In this document: in pieces, positions 1 through 9,414 of the stretch
Position numbering within the stretch: position 1 is the first letter of the stretch
Layout: each line of letters starts with the position of its first letter
NCBI GenBank assembly: GCA_947444305.1
Contig: CANEZP010000005.1
Coordinates: 167,771-231,770 of the forward strand
DNA length: 64,000 bases
Direction of reading: 5' to 3'
DNA from: Pseudobdellovibrionaceae bacterium
GTDB lineage: Bacteria > Bdellovibrionota > Bdellovibrionia > Bdellovibrionales > UBA1609
The notes under the pieces: model-generated
The model's input: only the letters and a program-made list of their open reading frames with translations
Databases searched by the model: none
Told to the model about the DNA's origin: nothing
Made by a program: the position numbers and the translations under genes

Positions 1-191
1 AAAAGTTTTGCACGTGCAGCTTGGAGCGGATCGAACGCGCGCTGGTTTTGACCGGCGAACAAGACGCGATGGACGCGCTTGGCGAAGACCCGGCCGTGAA
101 AGTCACTTGTGACTTTTGCCGGACCGAGTACCACGTCCCACGCGAGCGGATTAAGGCTCTGTTTGCGCGAGATCCTTCGCAGTTGCAGTAG
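1..191 (+). CDS. hslO: Hsp33 redox chaperone, C-terminal part (5' end outside window)
   Basis: The reading frame enters at base 3 and stops with TAG at 189-191. It encodes the zinc-binding end of Hsp33: a CTC motif at the very start, then about 36 residues later CDFC, followed by a YHVPRERIKALF tail. This CxC...CxxC pattern is the redox-switch zinc centre of Hsp33, an oxidation-activated cytosolic holdase chaperone. Only about 62 residues are present, so the core chaperone domain lies upstream of the window. The last 41 bases overlap the 3' end of the convergent transporter gene. Confidence 0.85.
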   Translation, partial: KFCTCSLERIERALVLTGEQDAMDALGEDPAVKVTCDFCRTEYHVPRERIKALFARDPSQLQ

Positions 192-1224
192 AATGCCCGT
201 AGAGCGTCGGGATAATTTTCACCGCGACGCTGGCGATCACGGGACCTAAAAATAAACCAGGCATACCAAACACGATCAACGCGCCGAGGATGGCCAGTAG
301 GCTGACCACGGGATGCAAATCTTCTTCGGCGTTGCTAACCAAGAACGGGCGCAAAAGATTATCGGCCGTGCCTGCGATGACCGAAACCACGCCCAAGCCG
401 ATCGCCTGACCGTAATCTCCGAGCAAGATCTTATAACCCGCCAACGCGAAGGCCACCGGGCCCGCACCGATGACCGGTACGAACGCGCAGAAAAAAGTGA
501 TCACGAAAATAACCGTCGGATCACCGGCATCGCACGCGACCGCGCCGATGGTCACGATCACGGCTTGCGCAATCGCGATGAGGACCGAAGAAACCATGGT
601 CGTGTAACAAGCGTTCTGAAAAAGTCTTATGAGGCGTTTCGTTTCGGCGGCGGTGAGTAAGCCTTGCCGCAAAAAGATTTTGTAAATGACCGAGGCTTCG
701 GCCAAGAAAAAATAAAGAGCGGCGCAAAAGATAAAAACCGAAAGCAAAATCAAGGGCACCGACGAAACGATCCCGCTGAGGAAACCCATCGCCCAGTTGC
801 CCACGCGATTAACGCTGTCTTCGGTCGCGCCCATGACGTCGAAACCTTCTTCGAAGCCCAGGCTGCTGGTCACTTTTGTCGTCAATTGACCGACGAGACC
901 TTTGAGCTGCATGACCTTGGCGTAAACTTCGGTTTGTTGAATACCGGTTTTGGAAGTCTCGACGATGGCGCCGTACATTTTGTAAGCGACGAGCGTAACC
1001 GGCGTGGCCACGACGATGAACATCGCGATCAAAATGAGCGCGACCGAAAGTCGCCAACGCAGATGGCGTGGTTGCAACCATCGGCCCAGCGTGGGTTCCA
1101 TCGCGAAAGCGAGGACGCCGGCGAGGAGAATCTCGCTGGCGAAGGGTAAAAATAAAATCACGAACGCCGTAAGAAACGACGCGGATAGGATAAATTTGAA
1201 GATGCGTTTGCTGTCCCAATTCAT
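151..1224 (-). CDS. AI-2E family transporter (PerM/YdiK-like membrane permease)
   Basis: About 357 residues, with paired hydrophobic segments at the N-terminus (FILSASFLTAFVILFLPFA, then a second pair), a soluble stretch around residues 85-145, and a hydrophobic C-terminal half with a PVIGAGPVAFAL segment and a FGMPGLFLGPVIA segment. This layout is that of the AI-2E/PerM permease superfamily; substrates vary and cannot be told from sequence. ATG at 1224 is preferred; an in-frame GTG lies three codons upstream at 1233. No clear ribosome binding site. It is divergent from the dienelactone hydrolase gene, and its 3' end overlaps hslO by 41 bp. Confidence 0.85.
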   Translation of the reverse strand: MNWDSKRIFKFILSASFLTAFVILFLPFASEILLAGVLAFAMEPTLGRWLQPRHLRWRLSVALILIAMFIVVATPVTLVAYKMYGAIVETSKTGIQQTEVYAKVMQLKGLVGQLTTKVTSSLGFEEGFDVMGATEDSVNRVGNWAMGFLSGIVSSVPLILLSVFIFCAALYFFLAEASVIYKIFLRQGLLTAAETKRLIRLFQNACYTTMVSSVLIAIAQAVIVTIGAVACDAGDPTVIFVITFFCAFVPVIGAGPVAFALAGYKILLGDYGQAIGLGVVSVIAGTADNLLRPFLVSNAEEDLHPVVSLLAILGALIVFGMPGLFLGPVIASVAVKIIPTLYGHSTATAKDLAQTEP

Positions 1225-1260
1225 TGCTGGCACTCTACAGGCTTCATGGGGGAAATGTAT

Positions 1261-2034
1261 ATGCGATTTATGACGCTAGCTTTATTGTTCGTTTTTTGCG
1301 CGGGGGCCTCGGTGAACGCCGAAATCAAAACCGAAACGGTGGAATACCGGGACGGCGACACCGTTCTCGAAGGTTACATCGCCTACGACAGTAAACTCGC
1401 GGCAAAGCGCCCCGGAATTTTAGTGGTGCCCGATTGGCTCGGGGTTGGCGCGAACGTAAAAAAGACGGCCGAGAAACTCGCGGCCATGGGTTACACCGCG
1501 ATGGCGGCCGACATTTACGGCAAAGGCATCCGGCCCGACCAGAAATCCGCGTCCGAAGTCGCGGGCAAATACAAAAGTGACCGCCCGCTCATGCGCCGCC
1601 GCGCCCAGGCCGGCCTCGATTACTTGGCCAAACACAAAACCGTCGACGCGAAAAAACTGGCGGCCACCGGCTACTGTTTCGGCGGCACGACCGTTCTAGA
1701 ACTCGCGCGCAGCGGAGCACCCGTCAAAGGTGTCGTCAGTTTTCACGGCGGGCTCGAAACCCCTTCGCCGAAGGACGCCTCGAATATCAAGGGTAAAGTT
1801 TTAGCTCTTCACGGCGCCGACGATCCTTACGTCCCCGCCGCCGAGGTTGCGGCTTTCGAGAACGAGATGCGGTCGGCGAAAGTGGATTGGGAATTGGTGA
1901 AGTACGCCAACGCCGTTCACTCGTTTACGATTAAAGATGCCGGTACCGATAATTCGAAAGGCGCCGCGTACAACGCGCAAGCCGACAAGCGTTCGTGGGA
2001 AGCCATGAAAGACTTCTTGCAAGAAATCCTTTGA
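1261..2034 (+). CDS. secreted dienelactone hydrolase family protein
   Basis: An alpha/beta hydrolase of about 257 residues. A signal peptide ends near ASVNA. The dienelactone hydrolase triad is visible: the nucleophile Cys in GYCFGG, the Asp in GADDPYV, and the His in AVHSFT. Family members hydrolyse cyclic esters or related carbonyl substrates; the real substrate is unknown. The ATG at 1261 is chosen over one at 1246 because a GGGGGA element sits just upstream and the signal peptide then starts with MRFM. The export signal suggests a periplasmic enzyme, whereas classical DLHs are cytosolic. Confidence 0.85.
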   Translation: MRFMTLALLFVFCAGASVNAEIKTETVEYRDGDTVLEGYIAYDSKLAAKRPGILVVPDWLGVGANVKKTAEKLAAMGYTAMAADIYGKGIRPDQKSASEVAGKYKSDRPLMRRRAQAGLDYLAKHKTVDAKKLAATGYCFGGTTVLELARSGAPVKGVVSFHGGLETPSPKDASNIKGKVLALHGADDPYVPAAEVAAFENEMRSAKVDWELVKYANAVHSFTIKDAGTDNSKGAAYNAQADKRSWEAMKDFLQEIL

Positions 2035-2067
2035 CCGTTCGGGCTTGGCCAAGACAAAAATGGCCGG

Positions 2068-3285
2068 GTGGATCTTCATAAACAAGCCATAGTTAAAAAA
2101 TTCGGTGGGACCAGCGTCGGTTCCGTCGAGCGCATCGAACACGTTGCCGGTCTTATCGCGCGCGAACGTGCGGCCGGCAAACTGCCGCTGGTCGTGGCTT
2201 CGGCCATGTCCGGTGAAACCAACCGGCTCGTCGGTTTGGGAAATCAAATCGATCCGATGTACCGCGGTCCCGCTTACGACATGTTAGTGGCCAGCGGTGA
2301 ACAAGTCGCGATCGCACTGATCGTTATCGCGCTTGAAAAGTTGGGCGTTCCGGCTAAGCCGCTCCTCGCTTACCAATTAGGTATCGAAACCGACAGTGTG
2401 TATTCCAAAGCGCGCATCAAAAATGTAAATACCGCCGAGCTTGAAGCTTTGCTCAATCAAAATATCGTACCCGTCATCGCTGGTTTTCAGGGCATGGACG
2501 AAGACCGCAACATCACGACGCTCGGGCGCGGCGGTTCGGACACCACGGCGGTCGCCATCGCGGCGGCGCTGAGGCTCGGCGCGTGCGAGATCTACACCGA
2601 CGTCCCGGCCGTTTTCAGCGCGGATCCGCGGCTCGTTCCCAAGGCGCGAGAAATCGCCAAGCTGTCGTTTGAAGAAATGATGGAGATGGCATCTCTCGGC
2701 AGCAAAGTATTGCACGTTCGTTCGGTCGAAATCGGCGCGAAACACAATGTTCGCATTCACGTGCGCCATACTTTTCAAGAACGTGAAGGAACCTGGATCG
2801 TGCCCGAAGGAGAAATTATGGAAAATCCCGTAGTGAGCGCCGTAACCCACGACAGCGCCACGGTCGTTATTAAATTGCAGCCGATTCCGCCGCAAACGGA
2901 GTTCATGGCCAAACTATTTTCGACTCTGGCGGCCAAGGGTGTTTCGATCGACATTATTTCGCAAAGCGAAAGCGCCGACGGGCATCGCCTCGCCTTCTCG
3001 GTAACCAGCGAAGATGAACCCCTGGCCCGCCAAGTGATGAAGACCTTTTTGCCGCCTTCGGTAAAGATGGACGTATTGGACGGCGTCGCGAAAATCTCGA
3101 CGGTCGGCGTAGGTATGCGCAATCATCCCGGCGTTGCCGCGCGTTTTTTCTCGATCTTGGCTAAACACGAGGTTCCGATCCATCTGGTCACGACTTCGGA
3201 AATCAAAATTAGCGCGATTATTGACCGCGAACGGCTCGAGACCGCCGCGCGCGCGTTGCATACCGAATTCTCTTTGGATCAATAG
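2068..3285 (+). CDS. lysC: aspartate kinase
   Basis: A 405-residue monofunctional aspartokinase, which phosphorylates aspartate as the first step toward lysine, threonine, methionine and diaminopimelate. The N-terminal kinase signature KKFGGTSVGS and the TLGRGGSDTTAVA motif are present, followed by two ACT domains: about residues 260-330 (MAKLFSTLAAKGVSID) and 340-405 (GVAARFFSILAKHEVPI). The ACT pair is the usual site of feedback inhibition by lysine and/or threonine. The start is GTG at 2068; the nearest ATG upstream is out of frame. No lysine riboswitch fits in the 33-bp gap upstream. Confidence 0.95.
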   Translation: MDLHKQAIVKKFGGTSVGSVERIEHVAGLIARERAAGKLPLVVASAMSGETNRLVGLGNQIDPMYRGPAYDMLVASGEQVAIALIVIALEKLGVPAKPLLAYQLGIETDSVYSKARIKNVNTAELEALLNQNIVPVIAGFQGMDEDRNITTLGRGGSDTTAVAIAAALRLGACEIYTDVPAVFSADPRLVPKAREIAKLSFEEMMEMASLGSKVLHVRSVEIGAKHNVRIHVRHTFQEREGTWIVPEGEIMENPVVSAVTHDSATVVIKLQPIPPQTEFMAKLFSTLAAKGVSIDIISQSESADGHRLAFSVTSEDEPLARQVMKTFLPPSVKMDVLDGVAKISTVGVGMRNHPGVAARFFSILAKHEVPIHLVTTSEIKISAIIDRERLETAARALHTEFSLDQ

Positions 3286-3288
3286 CGC

Positions 3289-3666
3289 CTAAGCGCGTTT
3301 GCGGGCGGAGGCCAAGCGCTTATCGACGTAAGCTCGGGCCACTTTGCTCAGGTGCGAAGCGGTCTTGCCCGCGTCCTTCCAAACTTTTTTGAAAAAGGCG
3401 CGAACCTCGGGGCGATCAAATATATTTTGTTTGATCATCAAACTTAGCGAGATTAAGAACAACGCGGCATCAATGATGACGGTTACCCTACGCATCTGGC
3501 TTTTGCCCACGAAGCGCCCCGCGAGTAGCAGGGTCGTGGCGATCCCTTGGGTCAGGACGACGAAATTTTTGTCGCCGTTCTTGCCGATTTTCAAAATGGC
3601 TTCGCGCAGTTTCGGATCTTCACTCAATTTTTTTAAAAGATTCTTGAATTCAGCTTTGATGCTCAT
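3289..3666 (-). CDS. hypothetical protein coupled to hybrid histidine kinase
   Basis: 125 residues, very basic at both ends, with a hydrophobic segment at about residues 63-80 (VTVIIDAALFLISLSLMI). No domain recognised. Its ATG overlaps the stop of the upstream hybrid histidine kinase in an ATGA arrangement, so the two are probably co-translated. It could be a membrane-associated partner of the kinase, but this rests only on gene order. Confidence 0.7.
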   Translation of the reverse strand: MSIKAEFKNLLKKLSEDPKLREAILKIGKNGDKNFVVLTQGIATTLLLAGRFVGKSQMRRVTVIIDAALFLISLSLMIKQNIFDRPEVRAFFKKVWKDAGKTASHLSKVARAYVDKRLASARKRA

Positions 3667-5672
3667 ACCGTTTCTCCCGGGGGTTGCACATGCCGCGTGA
3701 TCGTCTCGGCCAGTGCTTTTGAATCAACGGGCTTGGTCATGTAGTCCGAGCAACCCGCGTTTAGACATCTCTCACGGTCGTCTTTCATGGCGTGCGCGGT
3801 CAAGGCGATTATCGGTTTTACGTAACCGCGCTCGCGCAGCTCCGTCGTCGCGCGATAACCATCCTTAATCGGCATTTGCATATCCATAAGGATGGCGTCG
3901 TAGTCGTCGCAAGCTAAGGCCTGATCTACGCCCTCTTGTCCGTTGTTTGCGAAGTCTACTTTTATTCCCTCACGATTGAGGAAAAGTTTAACCAAAAGCT
4001 GATTGTCTTCGGAATCCTCGACGACCAGAATTCGCCGTCCGGCCAGCGCGCCGGCAACGCGGTTCTTCGCGCGGGGAAGCGTCGGAAGCGGCGGGGCAAT
4101 CGTAGCCTCAACCTTCACGGTCGCGCGGAACGTTGATCCGGCGCCCGGCTCGCTGCTCACGAGCGTAACGTCCCCGCCCATCGCACGCGCCAGCCGTTTG
4201 CTCAACATCAACCCCAAACCGGTCCCCTCGGGCTGCTCGCCGGGCGTGTTTTCGGATCGCACGAACGCTTCAAAAAGTTTCTCGCGATCGGCCAGATCGA
4301 TGCCGCGCCCGTTGTCTATAACGTCGAAAGTCATAAACGAATCTTCCGAGCCAAACCGATAAGCTAGGGTGACTACTCCCGCCGATGTGTACTTAAGCGC
4401 ATTATTGACGAGATTAACTAAAATCTGACGAAGTCGCGTGCGATCGGTGCTGATCTCGCCCGGTAATTCACCCGAAGGTTTAAAAATCATTCGATTACCC
4501 GTACGGTCCGCTTGCACGGTCAACATCAGGTTCAGTTCGGCCATGAATTCATTCAAAGAAAATCGCGAAGCTTCTATGTCGAGGTGACCGGCTTCAACCT
4601 TCGAAAGATCTAAAATGTCATTGATGATCCGGCTCAAATTCTTACCCGTTCGTTCGATGGTTTCGACAAAGCGCATTTGATCCTGCCACGAGAGCTTCGG
4701 GTCCTTCAGGATTTCCGTAAGCCCGAGCATCACACCGAGCGGCGTGCGTATTTCGTGGCTCATATTCGCGAGGAACTGGCTTTTTATCTGGTTCGCACTT
4801 TCCGCGCGATCGCGCCGAAAAGCACTGTTCTTTAGATCCAAACTCATTTTATTTATGCTCTCGGCCAGCAGGCCGAGTTCATCGCGGGACCTGACGGGCG
4901 CCGACACCCCAAAATTTCCGCGCCCGATTTCGGCGGCGGTCCCGGCAAGGTCTTTAAGGGTTTGGTTTAAATTGCGGCTTATGGTGATCGTTAGGAGGAC
5001 GCCCGTGCTCTCCACCGTAAGCACCGCGAGAATCAGCGCGATCATTAGCCAAGATTCCATCCAGCGACTGCCCGCGCCCAAGATCTCCGAAAATTGAATC
5101 TCGAGCACGGTGAGCCGCTCATTCAGAGCATCGAGGGCTCGCAATTCACGATCGATGGCGGCCGCGTTTTTACCTTTGGCTTTGATCGCATTATCTAAAC
5201 GAGCGCCCGTTACGATCAATTCATCGATGGACTGATCCGCCTGAGCCCATACGACAAGCGCGCGTTTGATCGGATCAACCCAGTAGTAATTCCGGATAAG
5301 ACGGATCAAGCCCGGAGCGTCGTCGGGGTGATTCCCGCCCTGCACGAAACCACGCACGATTTTAGCGTAGTCACCGTTCGGCTTCGCCATTTCGATCCGG
5401 GCTTCGCGGTCGCCCATGTTCACGGAGAGATGCCGCTTGAACTCTTCGTAAAATTTCGGATCTAACGTGAATGCGTAACGGTGTAACGCGTGGACCGCGT
5501 TTTTCTGACTTTTGGACCATAAGCCCTCGCCACCCACGAACGAGCGTACCGATGACAGCACGTCCATGGCGAAAAGCAGGGTAAAGAGCTCGGTCGCGAT
5601 AAGCACGGCCATTACTCCGACAACCGCGTAAAGCTTTTTGCTTACGGAAAGATCTCGCCACGCGCTTAACAT
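3663..5672 (-). CDS. hybrid sensor histidine kinase with C-terminal receiver
   Basis: 669 residues. Order: TM helix about 14-36; periplasmic sensor about 37-205; TM about 207-230; HAMP about 231-285; HisKA with the phospho-acceptor His306 in NMSHEIRTPLG; HATPase with NNALKY (N box), DNGRGID (G1) and GTGLGL (G2); receiver from about 547 with acceptor Asp597 in ILMDMQMP and TAHAMK. The sensor carries GGEGLWSKSQK near residue 47 and GGNHPDDAPG near residue 112, a pattern I recall from many uncharacterised proteobacterial signalling proteins. No DNA-binding output domain, so signal passes to another receiver or Hpt protein; the small receiver genes at 27.1 and 39.7 kb are possible partners. Confidence 0.93.
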   Translation of the reverse strand: MLSAWRDLSVSKKLYAVVGVMAVLIATELFTLLFAMDVLSSVRSFVGGEGLWSKSQKNAVHALHRYAFTLDPKFYEEFKRHLSVNMGDREARIEMAKPNGDYAKIVRGFVQGGNHPDDAPGLIRLIRNYYWVDPIKRALVVWAQADQSIDELIVTGARLDNAIKAKGKNAAAIDRELRALDALNERLTVLEIQFSEILGAGSRWMESWLMIALILAVLTVESTGVLLTITISRNLNQTLKDLAGTAAEIGRGNFGVSAPVRSRDELGLLAESINKMSLDLKNSAFRRDRAESANQIKSQFLANMSHEIRTPLGVMLGLTEILKDPKLSWQDQMRFVETIERTGKNLSRIINDILDLSKVEAGHLDIEASRFSLNEFMAELNLMLTVQADRTGNRMIFKPSGELPGEISTDRTRLRQILVNLVNNALKYTSAGVVTLAYRFGSEDSFMTFDVIDNGRGIDLADREKLFEAFVRSENTPGEQPEGTGLGLMLSKRLARAMGGDVTLVSSEPGAGSTFRATVKVEATIAPPLPTLPRAKNRVAGALAGRRILVVEDSEDNQLLVKLFLNREGIKVDFANNGQEGVDQALACDDYDAILMDMQMPIKDGYRATTELRERGYVKPIIALTAHAMKDDRERCLNAGCSDYMTKPVDSKALAETITRHVQPPGETV

Positions 5673-5731
5673 CCCTAAAAATTACCTAAGCGAATATTAA
5701 AGATCAAGTCCGGCTCGGCCGTTCCGGTAGT

Positions 5732-5761
5732 TTGACTTCCGGGTCGGCACGGGCCGACAAT
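5732..5761 (+). promoter_or_regulatory. candidate sigma-70-type promoter for DUF885 pair
   Basis: TTGACT at 5732-5737 and GACAAT at 5756-5761 with an 18-bp spacer. This would start transcription near 5768 and leave a leader of about 30 bases before the ATG at 5798. It is also a reason to reject the TTG at 5732 as a start codon. Judged by eye only. Confidence 0.4.
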
Positions 5762-5797
5762 ATCGGCGTCATATATCTTTTATCACCGGGGACCACC

Positions 5798-7612
5798 ATG
5801 CACACTCTTTTGAGATTTATTATGTTCTCCATCACGCTATCGATCACGCCGGTTTGGGCGGCAACGCCGAAGAACGCCTGCGCGGGCTTTCTGAATACGG
5901 CGGCCGCCGGCTCCGCTTCGCAGAAATTAAAAAAGTTAATCGATTTTAGCTGGAAATATTCGCTAAAAGAATTTCCCGAATTCGCAACTTACGCAGGGTC
6001 AAGTGAAGGCAATGACCGATGGACCGACAATTCTGCGGAAGCGGCCGCCCGCCGCGAAAAGGAAACGCTTTGCAAGCTTCAAGCGCTAAAAAAGATTTCG
6101 CGCGCAAAACTTAAAGGCGCGGACCTCGTTAACTACGAACTGCTTCTAAACCGGACCCAACTAGAGGCCGACGGAATGCCGTTTGATTCCGAATATCTGG
6201 TGATGGACCACATGAGCGGCTTACAGACCGACGTGGCCGATACGCTTCTTTCCATGCCGGCCGCCAATCGTAAAGACGTCGAGAACATGATCAAGCGTCT
6301 CGAGAAAACGCCGGTGCTAGTCCAACAAACACTTTACTGGTTGCGAGAAGGGGCGAAACGCAAAGTCACTCCCGTTAAAATGTTCATGGCAAAGGTGCCC
6401 GCGCAATTCGACAAGGTTTTGACCACCAAGATCGAAGATAGCCCGATTTATAAACCGTTCGCCGATCTTGCACCCGGTAACATCGGTGGCGAAGAGATCG
6501 CCGCCCTACAAAAGCGTGCACGCGAAGTCATCCAGTGGACGGTCAACCCGGCTTTGGCCGAGCTGCGCGATTATTTAGTCAAAGAGTATATACCCGCCGC
6601 GCGTGAGAGCACCTCGTGGAAAGATATGCCGAACGGTCCCGCCTGGTACGCGCTTAACGTTAAGTCCTACACCACCACTTCGATGACACCGGAAGAACTC
6701 CACGACTTAGGTTTAAAAGAAGTCGCGCGCATCGGTACCGAAATGACCAAGATCCGCGAGCGCTTGAAATTTCGCGGTGATGCCCAAGAGTTCAATAAAT
6801 TCTTATTAAGCGATAAAAAGTTTTATTTTAACGACAAAGAAGCTCTGCTGTCCGCGTACCGGGATATCGCGAAGCGAATCGATCCGGAATTACCACGACT
6901 CTTCAAAACTTTGCCGCGTCTGACTTACGGCGTCCGCCCCATGCCCGATTACAAAGAGAAAGACTCACCCACGGCTTACTACATGGGCGGCAGTTTAGAA
7001 AACGCCCGTGCGGGATATTTCGAAGCCAACACTTACGATTTAAAGGCACGGCCGAAGTGGGGAATGGAAGCGTTGACGATGCACGAGGCGGTGCCGGGGC
7101 ACCATTTGCAAATCGCCATCGCGCAAGAAATTAAAAACGTGCCCGAGTTCCGCAAGTTCGGGGGCTACACGGCATTCATCGAAGGCTGGGGCCTTTACGC
7201 CGAAAGCCTCGGCGAGGAAATGGGCTTTTATAAAGATCCTTATTCAAAATACGGCCAACTCACCTACGAAATGTGGCGGGCCGTCCGACTGGTCGTCGAC
7301 ACCGGCATTCACCAATATGGTTGGCCGAGACAGAAGGCGATCGATTACATGATGGCGCAAATGCCGAAGACCCAGCTGGAATCGGAAATAGAGATTGATC
7401 GTTACATCACTTGGCCCGGCCAAGCTCTGGCTTACAAAGTCGGCCAACTTAAGTTTAAAGAATTGCGCGAACGCGCGCAGACTAAGCTCGGCGAGAAGTT
7501 CGACGTACGCGAGTTTCACGATGAGCTACTCAACAACGGTGCACTGCCCCTCGATGTCCTCGGCAAGATGATCGACGACTGGATTAACCTACGCCTCAAG
7601 GAGAAAGCATGA
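5798..7612 (+). CDS. secreted DUF885 family protein (copy 1)
   Basis: About 604 residues with a signal peptide ending near TPVWA. The DUF885 hallmark HEAVPGHH at about residue 428 looks like a metallopeptidase-type motif, followed by FIEGWGLYAESLGEEMG and, further on, ITWPGQALAYKVGQ, both typical of the family. DUF885 proteins are thought to be zinc-dependent peptidase-like enzymes, but few have defined substrates. ATG at 5798 gives a proper signal peptide; an upstream TTG at 5732 would add 22 non-signal residues. Its stop overlaps the start of the next, clearly homologous gene by 4 bp (ATGA). Confidence 0.88.
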   Translation: MHTLLRFIMFSITLSITPVWAATPKNACAGFLNTAAAGSASQKLKKLIDFSWKYSLKEFPEFATYAGSSEGNDRWTDNSAEAAARREKETLCKLQALKKISRAKLKGADLVNYELLLNRTQLEADGMPFDSEYLVMDHMSGLQTDVADTLLSMPAANRKDVENMIKRLEKTPVLVQQTLYWLREGAKRKVTPVKMFMAKVPAQFDKVLTTKIEDSPIYKPFADLAPGNIGGEEIAALQKRAREVIQWTVNPALAELRDYLVKEYIPAARESTSWKDMPNGPAWYALNVKSYTTTSMTPEELHDLGLKEVARIGTEMTKIRERLKFRGDAQEFNKFLLSDKKFYFNDKEALLSAYRDIAKRIDPELPRLFKTLPRLTYGVRPMPDYKEKDSPTAYYMGGSLENARAGYFEANTYDLKARPKWGMEALTMHEAVPGHHLQIAIAQEIKNVPEFRKFGGYTAFIEGWGLYAESLGEEMGFYKDPYSKYGQLTYEMWRAVRLVVDTGIHQYGWPRQKAIDYMMAQMPKTQLESEIEIDRYITWPGQALAYKVGQLKFKELRERAQTKLGEKFDVREFHDELLNNGALPLDVLGKMIDDWINLRLKEKA

Positions 7613-9414
7613 TTTCGCGTCTCGTTCTTCTCATGACATTTTTTCTCTCAATCGAGAGCATCGCGGCCGCGCCCCAGAGCACGTGTTCCGTAATGGCAAA
7701 GGCCGCCGCCGCGAAAGGCTCGGCGGCTCAAAAGTTAAAAAGTTTTTTAGCCGCCGACTGGGATTACGTGATGCATGAGTTCCCGGATTTTGCGACCTAC
7801 GTCGGCTACCCGGGGGTAAACGATAAACTTACCGATCAATCGGTCGCGGCCGTGCAGCGGCGAAATACGGAAGTGCAATGCCGCCTAAAAGCTTTGTCGA
7901 CGATATCCCGCTCGGCGCTTAAGGGTGAAGACCGCGTAACGTACGATTTGGCCGAGCGCGAGTTAAAGATGAGTATCGAGAGCGAGAAGTTCGGGGATGA
8001 CTACATACCCGTGAATCACATGAGTGGCTTTCAGATCGATACGCCCGACTTATTTACCGCCATGCCCACCGCCACGATCGCCGACTACGAAAACATCCTC
8101 GCTCGCTTAGATGCCCTTCCGGTACTCATCAAGCAGAACGAAGAGTTGATGCGCGAGGGTCTCAAACGTAAATTGACGCCGGTCAAAGCGTTCATGGAAA
8201 AAGTGAACGGTCAGCTTGATTCCTTAACGGCCCCGAAGCCCGAAGACAGTCCGTTGTTCCAACCCTTCAAGGAATTTCGCCCGGGTGTAACGGCCGAGGA
8301 GCAAAAACGTTTAAGCGAAAAAGCCAAAACCATTTTGCGCGAGAAAGTCTACCCGGCCTTGGCGGCGTTCAAGACTTTCTTCAATAAAGAATACGTACCG
8401 AACGCCCGTGAGTTCATTGCCTTCACGGAAATGCCTAACGGTAAAGAATGGTACGCGTTCAAAGTGAAGCAATTCACGACAACAAATAAAAACCCCGACG
8501 ATTTGCACCAACTGGGGCTGAGCGAAGTCGAACGCCTGACGGCCGAGATGAACAAAATTCGCGAACGGGTCAAATTCGACGGTGACCTGAAAACCTTCAA
8601 CCGCTTTCTGCTTAAAGATAAACGCTTTTACTACACCAAAGCGGATGATTTACTTGCCGGTTACCGCGACATCACTAAGAAGGCCGACGCCGAACTTCCG
8701 AAATTATTCCGTACCCTACCCCGTTTAACTTACGGAGTTCGCCCCATTGCCGCGTTCGCCGCACCGTCGAGTTCGGGCGCGCAGTATTTCGGCGGCAGCC
8801 TTCAGGCCGGCCGTGCGGGCTGGTTCGAAGCTAATACATACGACCTCCGATCGAGGCCGAAATGGGACATGGAAACGTTAGCCTTGCACGAAGCCGTTCC
8901 GGGGCACCATTTCCAAATCGCGATCGCGCAGGAAATTGAAGGCGTACCGGAGTTTCGTAAACATGGCCAGTTTACGGCATTTATCGAAGGCTGGGCACTA
9001 TACGCCGAAAGCCTCGGCGACGAGATGGGCTTTTTCAAAGATCCCTATTCGAAGTACGGAAATTTTTCGGGCGAAATGATGCGCTCAATCCGCCTAGTCG
9101 TCGATACCGGTATGCACGCTAAAGGTTGGTCCAAGCAACAAGCCCTGGATTACTACCGGAGCAAAATGCCGATCACCGACGCCGACTCGGAAGTTGAGAT
9201 CAATCGCTACATCACCTGGCCTGGTCAGGCCTTAGCTTATAAAGTCGGCCAATTAAGGTTTCGTGAGCTGCGTGAAAAAGCGAAACGCGTGTTAGGAGAT
9301 AAATTCGACGTACGTGATTTTCACGATGAAGTCTTACGGCACGGAGCACTTCCGATGGAAGTGCTCGATCGTGTCGTAGACGAATGGATCAAAAGCCGGT
9401 TACTTCGTAACTAA
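7609..9414 (+). CDS. secreted DUF885 family protein (copy 2)
   Basis: 601 residues, homologous along its whole length to the preceding gene: same signal peptide layout, same HEAVPGHH motif, same FIEGWALYAESLGDEMGF and ITWPGQALAYKVGQL blocks. The two are tandem duplicates, diverged enough that they may differ in specificity. The ATGA overlap with copy 1 indicates co-translation. The 3' end overlaps the convergent sodC gene by 15 bp. Probably periplasmic or secreted. Confidence 0.88.
   Translation: MISRLVLLMTFFLSIESIAAAPQSTCSVMAKAAAAKGSAAQKLKSFLAADWDYVMHEFPDFATYVGYPGVNDKLTDQSVAAVQRRNTEVQCRLKALSTISRSALKGEDRVTYDLAERELKMSIESEKFGDDYIPVNHMSGFQIDTPDLFTAMPTATIADYENILARLDALPVLIKQNEELMREGLKRKLTPVKAFMEKVNGQLDSLTAPKPEDSPLFQPFKEFRPGVTAEEQKRLSEKAKTILREKVYPALAAFKTFFNKEYVPNAREFIAFTEMPNGKEWYAFKVKQFTTTNKNPDDLHQLGLSEVERLTAEMNKIRERVKFDGDLKTFNRFLLKDKRFYYTKADDLLAGYRDITKKADAELPKLFRTLPRLTYGVRPIAAFAAPSSSGAQYFGGSLQAGRAGWFEANTYDLRSRPKWDMETLALHEAVPGHHFQIAIAQEIEGVPEFRKHGQFTAFIEGWALYAESLGDEMGFFKDPYSKYGNFSGEMMRSIRLVVDTGMHAKGWSKQQALDYYRSKMPITDADSEVEINRYITWPGQALAYKVGQLRFRELREKAKRVLGDKFDVRDFHDEVLRHGALPMEVLDRVVDEWIKSRLLRN

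Noticed and set aside
664-1149. 161-aa forward open frame opposite the AI-2E transporter
   Set aside because: The antisense transporter frame has clear membrane helices and family motifs; this frame has no recognisable sequence or signal.
5732-5797. TTG start at 5732 for the first DUF885 gene
   Set aside because: The added residues are not signal-like, while ATG 5798 opens a standard signal peptide and the TTG falls on a candidate -35 box.
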